64,000 nt of DNA. Source: Bradyrhizobium sp. U87765 SZCCT0048 (lineage in GTDB: Bacteria > Pseudomonadota > Alphaproteobacteria > Rhizobiales > Xanthobacteraceae). Shown piece after piece: positions 53,795-63,721 of this stretch; position 1 is the stretch's first letter, and every line of letters begins with the position of its first letter. The notes beneath the pieces are model-generated. The model had not been told where the DNA came from. It made no database searches and saw only the letters and a program-made list of their open reading frames with translations. The position numbers and the translations under genes are program-made. The DNA lies in assembly GCF_018131225.1 (NCBI RefSeq), contig NZ_JAFCMM010000001.1, forward strand, positions 2,604,001 through 2,668,000, written 5' to 3'.

Positions 53795-54094
53795 ATGCCC
53801 CCCGCAGCACGGCTCAGCGACATGCATACCTGCCCGATGGTGACGCCGGGCCTCCCCCCGATTCCCCATGTCGGCGGACCGATCGTCGGCCCCTGCGCGC
53901 CGACCGTGCTGATCGGCGGCCTGCCTGCCGCCAAGCTCGGTGATCTCGCCGTCTGCGTCGGACCACCGGACAGCATCATCAGCGGATCGACCAGCGTGCT
54001 GGTCATGGGATTGCCTGCCGCCCGCCTCGGCGACAGCACGGCGCATGGCGGCGCGATCGCCGTCGGCTTCCCCACCGTGCTGATTGGCGGCTGA
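53795..54094 (+). CDS. eCIS PAAR-domain tip protein (Afp10-like)
   Basis: The 99-residue protein is made of PAAR repeats: PAARLSDMHTCPMV at the start, PTVLIGGLPAAKLGDLAVC and VMGLPAARLGDSTAHGG, with His and Cys placed for zinc binding. It would sharpen the spike tip. ATG 53795 has AAGGA six bases upstream; a GTG three bases earlier is the alternative. No effector domain is fused to it. Confidence 0.93.
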   Translation: MPPAARLSDMHTCPMVTPGLPPIPHVGGPIVGPCAPTVLIGGLPAAKLGDLAVCVGPPDSIISGSTSVLVMGLPAARLGDSTAHGGAIAVGFPTVLIGG

Positions 54095-54096
54095 CC

Positions 54097-54525
54097 ATGA
54101 CAACGACACCCGATCCCGCGTTCCTCGGCACCGGCTGGAGCTTTCCTCCCACCTTCTCCCGCCCGCAGCTTGGCGTCGAGATGGTGAGCGGCCTGGAAGA
54201 CATCCGCGAAAGCCTGCGCATTCTGTTCACGACCGCGCTCGGCGAACGCGTCATGCTGCCTGACTATGGCTGCGACCTGTGGCGCATGGTGTTTCGCGAT
54301 CTCAATGCCACACTGAGCAGCGAGATCAAGGATCTGGTGGAGCAGGCGATCGTGCTGTGGGAGCCGCGGATCGACCTGCTTGCGCTCCATGTCGGCCCCG
54401 ATCCGGACCGCGACGGGCAGATCCGCATCGAGATCGACTTCGCCATCCGCCGCACCAATACACGCGCCAACTTCGTCTACCCGTTCATGCTGAGGGAAGC
54501 GACCCTGTCCACCCCGGACGACTGA
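54097..54525 (+). CDS. eCIS gp25-like baseplate protein (Afp9-like)
   Basis: The 142-residue protein has the gpW/gp25 pattern, including DIRESLRILFTTALGERVML and LPDYGCDLWRMVF, followed by the WEPRIDLL segment. Gp25-like proteins sit at the base of the sheath and nucleate its assembly. The ATG is two bases after the PAAR stop and the stop is one base before the next gene. Confidence 0.93.
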   Translation: MTTTPDPAFLGTGWSFPPTFSRPQLGVEMVSGLEDIRESLRILFTTALGERVMLPDYGCDLWRMVFRDLNATLSSEIKDLVEQAIVLWEPRIDLLALHVGPDPDRDGQIRIEIDFAIRRTNTRANFVYPFMLREATLSTPDD

Positions 54526-54526
54526 C

Positions 54527-57500
54527 ATGGCAATGCGAACACCGATCATCATCGGCCGATGGACCACCCAGGCGGGACGGCAGCGTCCGGCGCTCGCGCC
54601 CGGCTATGTCGGGCTCGACGAACGCAGCTTCGCCGAACTGATGGCCTTCGCGCCCGCTTTCGGGCGTCACGTCCGCTACATCGGCCCCGACAACCGGCCC
54701 GACGGCGACTGGTCCGAGTTCTTCCTCGCCGACGGCGCGATGGTGCTGGCGAGCATCGCGGTATTCGACGCCGCCGCGCATTCACGGCGCTTCCACGCCG
54801 CCCTCGCGCGCATCCATGGCGACCACACCGACGCCGTCCGTCTGACGCACCTGCAGGATGTCTTCGACATCATCCTGTCGCTGCCAAAGGATGTCGACGC
54901 ATGGTACGGCGCCATCGCACGCCTGCCCGATGCTCCGCGCTGCCGCGCGCTGCGCAGCCTGCTGGCGTCCGCAATCAGGACCGAACTTGCTCCGCTGCTG
55001 GCCGAATTGCGCGGCTACGCGGCCGGGGCCGGGCAGCCCGGCGCGCTGGGACACCCGATTCCGCTGGATTGCCGGCATTTCCACGCGATCTGGCAGACCG
55101 AATTTCTCTGCCCCCGCACCGCGATTTTTCAGGGGCATTTTCGGCGGCAGAAGATCCTGGCTGCGCTCGGACCGCTCACGACCCTGTACGACACGCTGCT
55201 CGGCGCGGTCACCGATCTTGCCGACCATGCCCGGCGTGACGTCGATGACAGCTTCGCCGAAGGCCCCCTCAAGCCTCACATCGCGCTCTATGCCGCCTTC
55301 ATCGCCCAGTTCCGCAAGGCGCAGGCGCGCCTCAACGCGCTGCCGTCCCGCCTGATCGATTTCTATTACCATGACGTCCTGCGCGAGACACGCCAGCCAC
55401 CGGTCGCCGACAAGGTCTTCCTGACATTCAGCCGCGCCCCCGGCATCACGCCGGCGCGTGTGCCGCGCGGCACCGCGTTCACTGCCGGCGCCGACGCCTC
55501 CGGCCAGCCGATCGTCTTCACTGCCGACGCAGCCCTCGACGTCACGCGCGCCCAGTTGGTCAAAGTCCGGACGCTGCGCACCATCCGCGGCCCCCTGCTC
55601 GGCACCGCCGCGCCGCCATCGCCGGATGACCGCCCCTGGCGTGTCCATGCCGACGAGATCGCCATCGGCGTGGACGGGCGGGCGGCAGACGGTCGTCCCT
55701 GGGCGCCGTTCGGCGGCACCGCTGCCACCACCGCAGCCCCCGCCGCGCCCATCGGCTTCGCGATCGCCTCGCCGATGCTGGCCCTCGCAGGCGGTCAACG
55801 CACGATCACGCTCGGGCTGCACCTCGATCCGGCAGCCGCTGCAGCGCTGCTCGCGCCGCACCTGCAAACCATCGCAAGCGCCACCGGCCTCACCGCCGAG
55901 GAGGCTTTCGATCAAATCATCGCCGCGGCCTTCGACTTCACGGCCACCACGCCGTCCGGCTGGCATCCGCTTGTGCCTGCCCACGCCGCCGCGCCAGCCG
56001 GCCCTGACGGCCAAAGCCTGTCCTTCCAGTTCGTACTTCCTCCTGACGCACCGGCCCTCGCGCCGATCGCCGCGCCCTCCGACGAGGTGCGCAGCACCCC
56101 CGTGTTGCAAGCCCGGCTCCGCCAGGCCGCCGTCATGCTGTCGGGCGCTGCGGGATCCGGGCAGGTCTATCCGCTGTCGCTGCTCGATGGCCTGCCGATC
56201 ACCCACATCACGCTCGAAACCGCGGTCGTCGGTCTGCCCGGCATCACGGTCCGCACCGTCAATGGCCCAGTTGACGCCACGGTGCCGTTTCTACCGTTTG
56301 GCGCACCAGCCCGTGCGGGCGGCTGGTTCGAGATCCAGCATCCCGAGATCGGCGGCAAGCCGCTCGACCGGATGGACGTCACGCTCGACTGGTCCGGTCT
56401 GCCGGCCCATCCACGCGGCTTCGCCGGCTACTACGCTCAGTACGCGGTCGGGCCGGACCGCATGCCTGCGTCCGCGGCCATCGCCAACGATTCGTTCCGT
56501 GCCACCGCCAGCGTGACTGGCCACGCATGTTGGGATCTGCCGGCGGCCACGCCTGCATTCTGGCTGTTTCGCACAGCGCAGGCCCAGGACAAGCCCGAAC
56601 CGGCAGCGCCGCTCCAGTCGACCACGACGATCACACTGCTGGCTGAGCCGCGTGCCGATCGCCCACCGGCTCCCGCAGGCGCCGGGTTGCGCATGACGTT
56701 GAGTGAACCGTCGTTCGGCTTCGGCGACGAACTCTATACGCCAAATGTGCTGCACGCGCTTCATGCGATACAGGCACCGCCCCCACAACGCCCGTGGCTC
56801 TGCCGGGTGCTCGACCTGATCCTGCTGCGCGCACCGCCGGCCCCCCCTGTTCCGGACGTCGCACGACTCTACCCCAGTCCGCCCTGGCAACCCGAGATCG
56901 CCATGCTCAGCGTCGACTATCACGCGACGCAGACCATCGATCCGCGCGGCGACGATTCGTTTCTGCACCTTTTGCCCACCGGCGAATTCGCGCCCGCTGT
57001 CGGGCGGCCGGAGGGCCGTCTCCTGTTGCCGGCCTGCGCGCCGGATGCCCAGCTCGACCTTGCCTTCGCAGGTCTCGGCGTCGCGCAACGCCTGACGCTG
57101 CTGGTCCAGCCGAGTGACAGCGGACACGGAGGCGCAGTCCTCTGGCAAGCCCTCGGCAAGAATGGCTGGATCGACCTCGTCGACGGCATCGCCTGCCATG
57201 ATGCCAGTCTCGGCCTGTCGCAAGCCGGCGTCGTCACCCTCGACCTGCCGAACATGGGCTCCGACACAAGCCCCGGGCGATGGTCATGGCTCCGTGTCAC
57301 GCCGAAGACCGCGCCTGACGACTTCGCGTCTCTCACCGCGATCACCCCTCACGCGATCACCGCCACGCGGCAGCTGAACGCGACGCCCGGCGACCTGACG
57401 TCCATCCCGGCGAAGACCATCAAGGCGGCCGCCGCTCCCCTCGCGGGGGTCGCCGCGGTCGATCAACCCATGGCTTCGTTCGGCGGGCGGCCGGCCGAGA

Positions 57501-58174
57501 CCGGCGGAACGCTGCCGATCCGGCTCGGCGAGCGGCTGCGCCACAAGGAACGCGCCGTGCTGACCTGGGACCATGCGCACATTCTGCTCGAGCGCTTTCC
57601 GCAGATCGCCAAGGTGCATGTGCTCGCCGCCGGCGAGGGCGTCTCCGAACCGGGGCGCCTCCTCGTGGTCGTCGTGCCGGACGTCCAGCCCGGCGCGGCC
57701 GATCCCTGGACACCGCGGACCTCCGCGGAGCTGCGCGGCCAGATCGGAAGCAGTCTGCAACAGCAGACAAGCCCGTTTGCCCGCATCGAGGTGGTCGATC
57801 CGGTCTATATCCGTGTCCGCGTGCAGGCGGATGTCGTGTTCCGAAACGCTGGCGGGGCTACCCGGCTGGTTCAGGATCTGCACGCCCTGCTGTCACCCGG
57901 CGCCGAGCGCCTCGATCTGCCCGACGACGCCGATGGCGACGATATCCATGTCGCGATCGCCAACTTCATCGCCGCACGTCCCTACGTCGCGGGAATTTCC
58001 GATCTGAGCCTCGTCTTCACGCCGCCGCTGGCCGCGCAGCCATGGTGCGCGCTGACCTCCGCCGATACGCACGATATCCGTAGCGCTCACGCCGCCGTGG
58101 TCGCCGAACCCGTGACCGTCCCGCCCGAGCCCGCGCGATCACCGATCGCGCCGCCGTCCCCGCTACCCGCATGA
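54527..58174 (+). CDS. eCIS baseplate J-type wedge protein (Afp11-like)
   Basis: At 1215 residues this is the largest eCIS protein in the window. A central block (HDVLRETRQPPVADKVFLTF, then GITPARVPRGTAFTAG and FTADAALDVTRAQLVKVRTL) matches baseplate J wedge proteins. Near the C-terminus ERFPQIAKVHVLAAGEG, with RPYVAGISDLSLV downstream, fits the J-protein end. It would form the baseplate wedges that hold the sheath in the extended state. Length agrees with Afp11. Confidence 0.87.
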   Translation: MAMRTPIIIGRWTTQAGRQRPALAPGYVGLDERSFAELMAFAPAFGRHVRYIGPDNRPDGDWSEFFLADGAMVLASIAVFDAAAHSRRFHAALARIHGDHTDAVRLTHLQDVFDIILSLPKDVDAWYGAIARLPDAPRCRALRSLLASAIRTELAPLLAELRGYAAGAGQPGALGHPIPLDCRHFHAIWQTEFLCPRTAIFQGHFRRQKILAALGPLTTLYDTLLGAVTDLADHARRDVDDSFAEGPLKPHIALYAAFIAQFRKAQARLNALPSRLIDFYYHDVLRETRQPPVADKVFLTFSRAPGITPARVPRGTAFTAGADASGQPIVFTADAALDVTRAQLVKVRTLRTIRGPLLGTAAPPSPDDRPWRVHADEIAIGVDGRAADGRPWAPFGGTAATTAAPAAPIGFAIASPMLALAGGQRTITLGLHLDPAAAAALLAPHLQTIASATGLTAEEAFDQIIAAAFDFTATTPSGWHPLVPAHAAAPAGPDGQSLSFQFVLPPDAPALAPIAAPSDEVRSTPVLQARLRQAAVMLSGAAGSGQVYPLSLLDGLPITHITLETAVVGLPGITVRTVNGPVDATVPFLPFGAPARAGGWFEIQHPEIGGKPLDRMDVTLDWSGLPAHPRGFAGYYAQYAVGPDRMPASAAIANDSFRATASVTGHACWDLPAATPAFWLFRTAQAQDKPEPAAPLQSTTTITLLAEPRADRPPAPAGAGLRMTLSEPSFGFGDELYTPNVLHALHAIQAPPPQRPWLCRVLDLILLRAPPAPPVPDVARLYPSPPWQPEIAMLSVDYHATQTIDPRGDDSFLHLLPTGEFAPAVGRPEGRLLLPACAPDAQLDLAFAGLGVAQRLTLLVQPSDSGHGGAVLWQALGKNGWIDLVDGIACHDASLGLSQAGVVTLDLPNMGSDTSPGRWSWLRVTPKTAPDDFASLTAITPHAITATRQLNATPGDLTSIPAKTIKAAAAPLAGVAAVDQPMASFGGRPAETGGTLPIRLGERLRHKERAVLTWDHAHILLERFPQIAKVHVLAAGEGVSEPGRLLVVVVPDVQPGAADPWTPRTSAELRGQIGSSLQQQTSPFARIEVVDPVYIRVRVQADVVFRNAGGATRLVQDLHALLSPGAERLDLPDDADGDDIHVAIANFIAARPYVAGISDLSLVFTPPLAAQPWCALTSADTHDIRSAHAAVVAEPVTVPPEPARSPIAPPSPLPA

Positions 58175-58189
58175 CTTCGCGAGCACGCC

Positions 58190-60241
58190 ATGTCCGTTCC
58201 TCCGGTGATTTCCAGACAGCCCGCCGACCCCGGCCTCGCCTACGACGCGTTGCGCGCGGACGCGCTGAGTGTCATCGAAACATCAGCGTCGAACAGCTGG
58301 ACGGACTTCAACGAGCACGACCCCGGCGTGACCACGCTGGAACTGCTGTGCTACGCCGTGACAGAGCTCGGCTATCGCACGGCGTTTCCCGTCGCCGACC
58401 TCCTGGCCGGCCCACACGGCGCGGTCGACCTTCGTCGGCAGGCGTTGCAGCCGCCGCGGCGTATCCTTCCCGCCGCGCCGGTCACGATCAACGATTACCG
58501 CAAGCTGTTGCTGGATCGCGTGCCGGGGCTCGCCAACCTCTGGCTCGAACCGGTGAATGCGCCGCAGGCCGTCGCCGGCCTCTATGACATCGTCCTCCAC
58601 GCGCCCGACGTGGAGGGATGCCGGTGCGAGGGCGCACCGCCCGATCCGCGTCTGCGTCAGGTGCTCGGCGTCTTCGTCCGCCACCGCGCGCTGTGCGAGG
58701 ATATCCGCCATGTCAGGCTTCTGCAGCCGGTTCGCGCGACGCTTAGTGCCACGGCCGACATCGCCGGCCATGACGAGCCGGAGGCGATCGCCGCCGATCT
58801 CATCTACCGCGCAGGGCAGTTTCTCGCGCCGGAAATCCGCCGCAGGCCACTGGCCGATCGCCTGGCCGCCGGCCTCACCACCTCGCAAATCTTCGACGGG
58901 CCGCTGCTGCGAAACGGCTTCGTCGACGATGCCGATCTTCAGCCCCGGGGCCGGCGCATCGACATGACGCGGCTGATCCGCGCGATGGCCGAAAGCCAAG
59001 GCGTGTCCGGCATCAGCGACCTGACACTGCGGATCGGACGGCAGACTTTCGGACCGACCGACATCGTCCCCGTTGACGATACCGACATCCTCAGGCTCGA
59101 CCCGACCCTCGACGCCAAGGCGTTTCCGATCCGCCTGATCCGCCACGGCCATCCTTGCCGGCTCGACGCCAACCGGGTGCGGCAGGAGCTCGCCAAGCGA
59201 TGGCGCAGCCATCGCCGACCCCATCCGCTGGCGCGGGACTATCACCAGGCCTTCGCAGCGCCGCGTGGCCGCCGTCACGATCTCGCCCACTATGCCTCGA
59301 TCCGCGGTCTCTATCCGGAGACCTATGGCATCGGCGTGCGCGGACTCCCGGCCGATGCATCGCCATTGCGACAGGCTCAGGCGCGGCAGCTCAAAGGCTA
59401 TCTTCTGGTGTTCGAACAGTTGCTCGCCGACTATCTTGCCCAGCTCGCCCATGCGCGCGATCTGCTGTCGGCCGAGTCGCCCCTGACCCAGACCTATGCC
59501 GGCCAGTCGCTGAGCGCGGCCGTTCCCGATCTGGCAGACCTGCTTCCGACGCCGGAAGCCATCGATCGACTGCGCAGGCAAAGCGATCCCGGCGCTGCGC
59601 GGCGCAGTCGGTTTCTCGACGTGCTGCTTGCGCTCTACGCGGCCGATGCGCCGGCAGGGCAGCACACCATCGACGAACATCCCCTGGAGCGTGACGATGG
59701 TCTCGTCGCAGCCAGGCTCGACGTTCTCAATGGCGTGGCGCGGACGAGCCGCGACCGTGGTCTTGGCATCGACTATCTCGCCGAGGCAGGTAGCCGCAAG
59801 CAGGCGGGACTTGCCCGTGGTCTTTCCCATCTGCACGGCCAGCCACATACCCTTCATGTCATCGAGCACATCCTGCTGCGCCCGGCGCGCCGGCTGCGCG
59901 GCAAAGGCACCGCACCGCCGACATTCGACTACGCCTTCACCGTCAGCGTGGTGCTGCACTTTCCAGAGCCGGATCATCCCGATGACGACATCCGCCGGCA
60001 GTTCGTGGCCCTGCTGCGCGATCGCACTCCGGCCCATATCGCCTTGCGCGTCCATCAGCTGACCGCCAGCCAGATGCAATCCTTCACGCCGCACCACACC
60101 GCCTGGCGCGCCGCCCTGCGATCCCGCGATCCATGGGCGATCGTACGCAACTGTGTCCGGCTGCGCGATGCGCTGGTTGAACTTCAGAGCCGGAATGACA
60201 GCAGCAGCGCTGTCGTGACGGAAGGAGACAGGCCATCGTAA
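58190..60241 (+). CDS. eCIS baseplate J-like wedge protein (Afp12-like)
   Basis: The 683-residue protein begins with a wedge motif (SNSWTDFNEHDPGVTTLELL, then CYAVTELGYRTAFPVADLL) typical of baseplate J/gp6-like eCIS proteins. A long helical region and ARQLKGYLLVFEQLLADYLAQL follow, then VIEHILLRPARRL, also typical of the Afp12 class. It sits between the Afp11-like gene and the tape-measure gene, in the order known for Afp. The stop at 60241 overlaps the proposed start of the next gene. Confidence 0.85.
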   Translation: MSVPPVISRQPADPGLAYDALRADALSVIETSASNSWTDFNEHDPGVTTLELLCYAVTELGYRTAFPVADLLAGPHGAVDLRRQALQPPRRILPAAPVTINDYRKLLLDRVPGLANLWLEPVNAPQAVAGLYDIVLHAPDVEGCRCEGAPPDPRLRQVLGVFVRHRALCEDIRHVRLLQPVRATLSATADIAGHDEPEAIAADLIYRAGQFLAPEIRRRPLADRLAAGLTTSQIFDGPLLRNGFVDDADLQPRGRRIDMTRLIRAMAESQGVSGISDLTLRIGRQTFGPTDIVPVDDTDILRLDPTLDAKAFPIRLIRHGHPCRLDANRVRQELAKRWRSHRRPHPLARDYHQAFAAPRGRRHDLAHYASIRGLYPETYGIGVRGLPADASPLRQAQARQLKGYLLVFEQLLADYLAQLAHARDLLSAESPLTQTYAGQSLSAAVPDLADLLPTPEAIDRLRRQSDPGAARRSRFLDVLLALYAADAPAGQHTIDEHPLERDDGLVAARLDVLNGVARTSRDRGLGIDYLAEAGSRKQAGLARGLSHLHGQPHTLHVIEHILLRPARRLRGKGTAPPTFDYAFTVSVVLHFPEPDHPDDDIRRQFVALLRDRTPAHIALRVHQLTASQMQSFTPHHTAWRAALRSRDPWAIVRNCVRLRDALVELQSRNDSSSAVVTEGDRPS

Positions 60242-63200
60242 CCCTGCCGCATGTCATTGGCCGCCAGCATATCGACGTCGAAATGGCGGACGACCAGGGA
60301 GCGCCCGATCTGCTCGACCGGATCGGCGAATTGAACCGCGTGCGCTTTCTGCCGACGATCGAGCGGGTGTTGACGGAGTTCGACCGCTCCGACACCGTCA
60401 TTCGCATCGACGGCCTGGATCTGAAACTCGGAACGATATCAGCCGACGATCTCGATGGCGCCACGCAGCGGCTGGAGACGTCGCTGCGCGAGGCGCTTTC
60501 CGCGATCGTCTCCAGTGCGGCGATGTCCCGGACCACGACCCGGCTCATCGAGACGACCACCACGGACGCGGCCCTGCTTCAAGCCCTTGCGGGCTATCTG
60601 CGGACCGGCACCTGGCCTTACCGGCAGGGCGCTGCGGCCGATCCGATCGCGCGGCTGGTCGACCTGGTCGATCGTGATCCGGATGGCGTGCGGCGGCTGA
60701 TTGTCGATGCCATGACGGATCCGGATGCAGCCGAGCGCCTCGCGCTGCAATTGACCGGCGCCGAGCTTCGCAAGCTCCTCGGCTCGATCTTTCCGGCTCG
60801 CGCGCGCGCGATGTTTCCTGCCCTTCCGGACGGTCAGCTCGACCGGGCCACTCGCCTGCGTATCGTCGCGGCCATCGCCGACGCCATCCGTCGGGATGCC
60901 GATATCATGGTGCCCCCACCGGGTCCCTTCGATACACCGTCCATGCCGGCCCTGTCGCGGTCGTTACCTGTCATCGACGAAGGACTGCCCCTCGCACATC
61001 TCGATGCCTTCCTGCAGCACGGCATGTTTCCCCACGGCAGCCCCGATGCCCTTCTGCTATCGCTGGCGGATCGGGAGCCGCTCGCCCTCATCCGGATGCT
61101 CCACCAATACGGGCGCGATCACGCCATCCTGCGAAGGCTCGCCGAAACGCTGTCGACGACGACCCTTGCTCGCCTGCTCCAGCTGCTGACGCCGGCAGCG
61201 GGCGACATCATCGTCGCTCATATGACGGACGTGCGCGGCCTGCAGCGGCAGCACCCCGTGGTCTCGCTCGCCGAGCGCAACCTCGAACGCCTGCTGTGGT
61301 TCGTGGCCCTTCGCCATGTGCTGAACGATGCGGGAACCCAGTTCAACCGCAAGACTTTCGTCGCGCACATGATCGCGGAGCTCGCGGGGGCCGAGCGCGT
61401 GAGCTATCGGGCGATGCTGGAGGTATTCGCATCAAGCCTTGCCAACCTGATGAACGCAACGATGGCGACCTCCTCGCTGGCCGTCATCATCCTGGAATTG
61501 GCTGACGCGCCCGAGCCCCATCCGCTTGACTTGCCGGATGCTGCCGTGCCGCAACCCGCTGACATGACCGAACCGGACATGCCTCCCGCGGCACGCGAGA
61601 CATCGACCACGGCCTATCGCAACCTCGACCGGCTGCGCCACCTGCTGACCACCGCCACGCTGCCATGGCCGGACCTCATCGACGAGCCGACACTGACGCC
61701 GGAGCGACTGATCGACGTGCTGCGGCGTCTTCGTCCCGGCTTCGTGCTCAATGCGCTGCGCGGCGCCCGGCTCGACCCTGCTCAGGCAGCACGTGCGCTC
61801 GCGCGGCTACCGGCAACCAGCGTGGCATCGCTGCTTCAGCTGCTGCAACCTCCCGGCGCTGACCCACACACGCAGGCCGACGGCTCCGCGACCGATCAAG
61901 CCGCCCTCATCATCGCCTTGATCGACGGCCAATCCTCGCCTGGCGCGGTTCCGTCGATCCGCCCTGCCATCGATCCACAACGTCAGCCGCTGGACACCAT
62001 GGCCGCCCGCCTCGCGGCCCTTGCCATCACGACCGCGGGCGGAACATGGGCGAGGAGCGAGATCGACGCCCTGCTGCAGTTGGCTGCAGACGACCCACGG
62101 ATGGCCCGCCGCTTCCTCGCCAGAACGATCGCCCACGAAACGTCATGGGCTCGCCTCACGCACGCACTCGCGCCAGCCGCATTCCACGCCCTGTTGAGGG
62201 CGCTCGCTCCGGGCGCCGCGGCTACGCTCATCCGGCTCGCACCGGCCCTGGTGGCTGCAAGGCAGCGCGGGGGTGGGCCGTTCCTACTCCAGGATATCGC
62301 CTCGGCGCTGCTCGCCGAAGTCGTCCATGGCGGCACCGGGACGATCGTCGGCGCGGCATGGCTGCAACGCGTGCTCGGCCGCCTCATGGCCTCGAGCGAC
62401 GCCCACGACAGAGCCAGGGTCTTGGACGATCTGCTGGCGCAATTGCCGGACGACATCGCTGCCCTCCTCGCGACCCTCCCCACCACGGACCTCCAATCGT
62501 CGTCGCGTGTACTGCCAGCGGCCGCGGACAACGAACGCTCTCCGGCGCACGCAATGGACCAGCATTCCGAAACACTGTTTCAGGCGCTCGCATCTTTTGA
62601 CCTCAGCCGTGCGGTATCACGTGCCGACGCATCCGAGCTGCTGAATGAACTGACCCAGACCCTGCTGGCGCAAGCCGGTCGTGATGCCGTCCATCAACTG
62701 CTCGCGTTCCTCGTGCGCACGCCGAACGGCGCCCAACTGATCCAGCTGCTGCCCGAGCGCCAGCTCGCTCTGCTGATCATGCGCGCCCAGCCTCATGCCG
62801 GCGCCGATCTGCTTGATGCTGCCGAACTGCTGACCGAAGCCGCCGGGCAGTCCATCGGGCGCACGGTCATGTGGCAAAACCTGATCGAGACCGCCACGAC
62901 GCCTGCGCACCCGTCGGCGGTCGCCGATCTGACCGAACGCCTGCTCATCGCCGCCGAACGCGGGACGCGCGATCGCGACGCCCGCGGGCCCGCCGTCGCG
63001 ACCGCTGCGTTGGCTCGCACCGCCACAGGTCTCGCCCGCGCAGCCGGTCATGCCTCGCTCGGCGCCGCGCTGAATGCCAGGCTCCATCAGGTATCCTCGC
63101 CCTCTCCCCACGCGCCGGCACTGTCCACACCCGCGCGGCAGGCGGCCGCATCCCAGCATGGCCGCACGTCATTCCGCCTGAGAGCCGAAGACGATGCAGC

Positions 63201-63717
63201 ACCGGACCCGATCTTCATCGCTAACGCCGGACTGGTCCTGACCAACCCCTTCCTGCCCCACCTGTTCGAGACTCTCGGGCTGATCACACGCGACGAGCAC
63301 AAAAAACCGCGCCTGCGAGACGAGGCCGCAGCTTCGCGGGCCGTTCATCTGCTGCAATATCTGGTCGATGGCCGAACCGATACGCCGGAGCCGTTGCTGA
63401 CGCTCAACAAGGCGCTATGCGGCTTGCTCGTCGCCCAGCCGATCGAGCGGGCCATCATCATGACCGATCACGAGCAGGAGGCCTGCGACATGCTGTTGCG
63501 CTCCATCCTCGCCAACTGGCCCATCCTGAGCGGGACATCGATCGCAGGCCTGCGCGAAGCCTTTCTGCAGCGCGATGGCAAGCTGATCCAGGCCGACGGC
63601 GCCTGGAGATTACAAGTCCAGCGCAAGACCCTCGACGTGCTGGTCGACCAGATCCCCTGGAGTATCGGCGTCGTGTTCCATGCCTGGATGCCGGGCCCCC
63701 TTCACGTGACGTGGTAA
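60235..63717 (+). CDS. eCIS tape-measure protein (CIS_TMP family), non-ATG start
   Basis: From ATG 60283 the product has 1144 residues; the N-terminus after it (LLDRIGELNRVRFLPTIERV and later VIRIDGLDLKLGTI) matches the eCIS tape-measure family. The frame continues upstream with LPHVIGRQHIDVE, which resembles the family's first residues, so the true start is earlier. No ATG, GTG or TTG exists between the stop at 60196 and 60283. An AAGGAG sequence at 60222-60227 is placed seven bases before ATC 60235, so I propose ATC as the start, giving 1160 residues. The C-terminal half is Ala/Leu-rich and helical, as expected for a length-setting protein, though 1160 is long for the class. Confidence 0.82.
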   Translation: MVTLPHVIGRQHIDVEMADDQGAPDLLDRIGELNRVRFLPTIERVLTEFDRSDTVIRIDGLDLKLGTISADDLDGATQRLETSLREALSAIVSSAAMSRTTTRLIETTTTDAALLQALAGYLRTGTWPYRQGAAADPIARLVDLVDRDPDGVRRLIVDAMTDPDAAERLALQLTGAELRKLLGSIFPARARAMFPALPDGQLDRATRLRIVAAIADAIRRDADIMVPPPGPFDTPSMPALSRSLPVIDEGLPLAHLDAFLQHGMFPHGSPDALLLSLADREPLALIRMLHQYGRDHAILRRLAETLSTTTLARLLQLLTPAAGDIIVAHMTDVRGLQRQHPVVSLAERNLERLLWFVALRHVLNDAGTQFNRKTFVAHMIAELAGAERVSYRAMLEVFASSLANLMNATMATSSLAVIILELADAPEPHPLDLPDAAVPQPADMTEPDMPPAARETSTTAYRNLDRLRHLLTTATLPWPDLIDEPTLTPERLIDVLRRLRPGFVLNALRGARLDPAQAARALARLPATSVASLLQLLQPPGADPHTQADGSATDQAALIIALIDGQSSPGAVPSIRPAIDPQRQPLDTMAARLAALAITTAGGTWARSEIDALLQLAADDPRMARRFLARTIAHETSWARLTHALAPAAFHALLRALAPGAAATLIRLAPALVAARQRGGGPFLLQDIASALLAEVVHGGTGTIVGAAWLQRVLGRLMASSDAHDRARVLDDLLAQLPDDIAALLATLPTTDLQSSSRVLPAAADNERSPAHAMDQHSETLFQALASFDLSRAVSRADASELLNELTQTLLAQAGRDAVHQLLAFLVRTPNGAQLIQLLPERQLALLIMRAQPHAGADLLDAAELLTEAAGQSIGRTVMWQNLIETATTPAHPSAVADLTERLLIAAERGTRDRDARGPAVATAALARTATGLARAAGHASLGAALNARLHQVSSPSPHAPALSTPARQAAASQHGRTSFRLRAEDDAAPDPIFIANAGLVLTNPFLPHLFETLGLITRDEHKKPRLRDEAAASRAVHLLQYLVDGRTDTPEPLLTLNKALCGLLVAQPIERAIIMTDHEQEACDMLLRSILANWPILSGTSIAGLREAFLQRDGKLIQADGAWRLQVQRKTLDVLVDQIPWSIGVVFHAWMPGPLHVTW

Positions 63718-63721
63718 CGCA

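Noticed and set aside
52670..54109. A 479-codon minus-strand frame opposite the spike and PAAR genes
   Set aside because: Shadow frame; the composition is typical of antisense GC-rich sequence and both plus-strand genes are clear.
58283..60097. A 604-codon minus-strand frame opposite the Afp12-like gene
   Set aside because: No domain is recognisable, and the plus-strand gene carries eCIS wedge motifs in the expected order.
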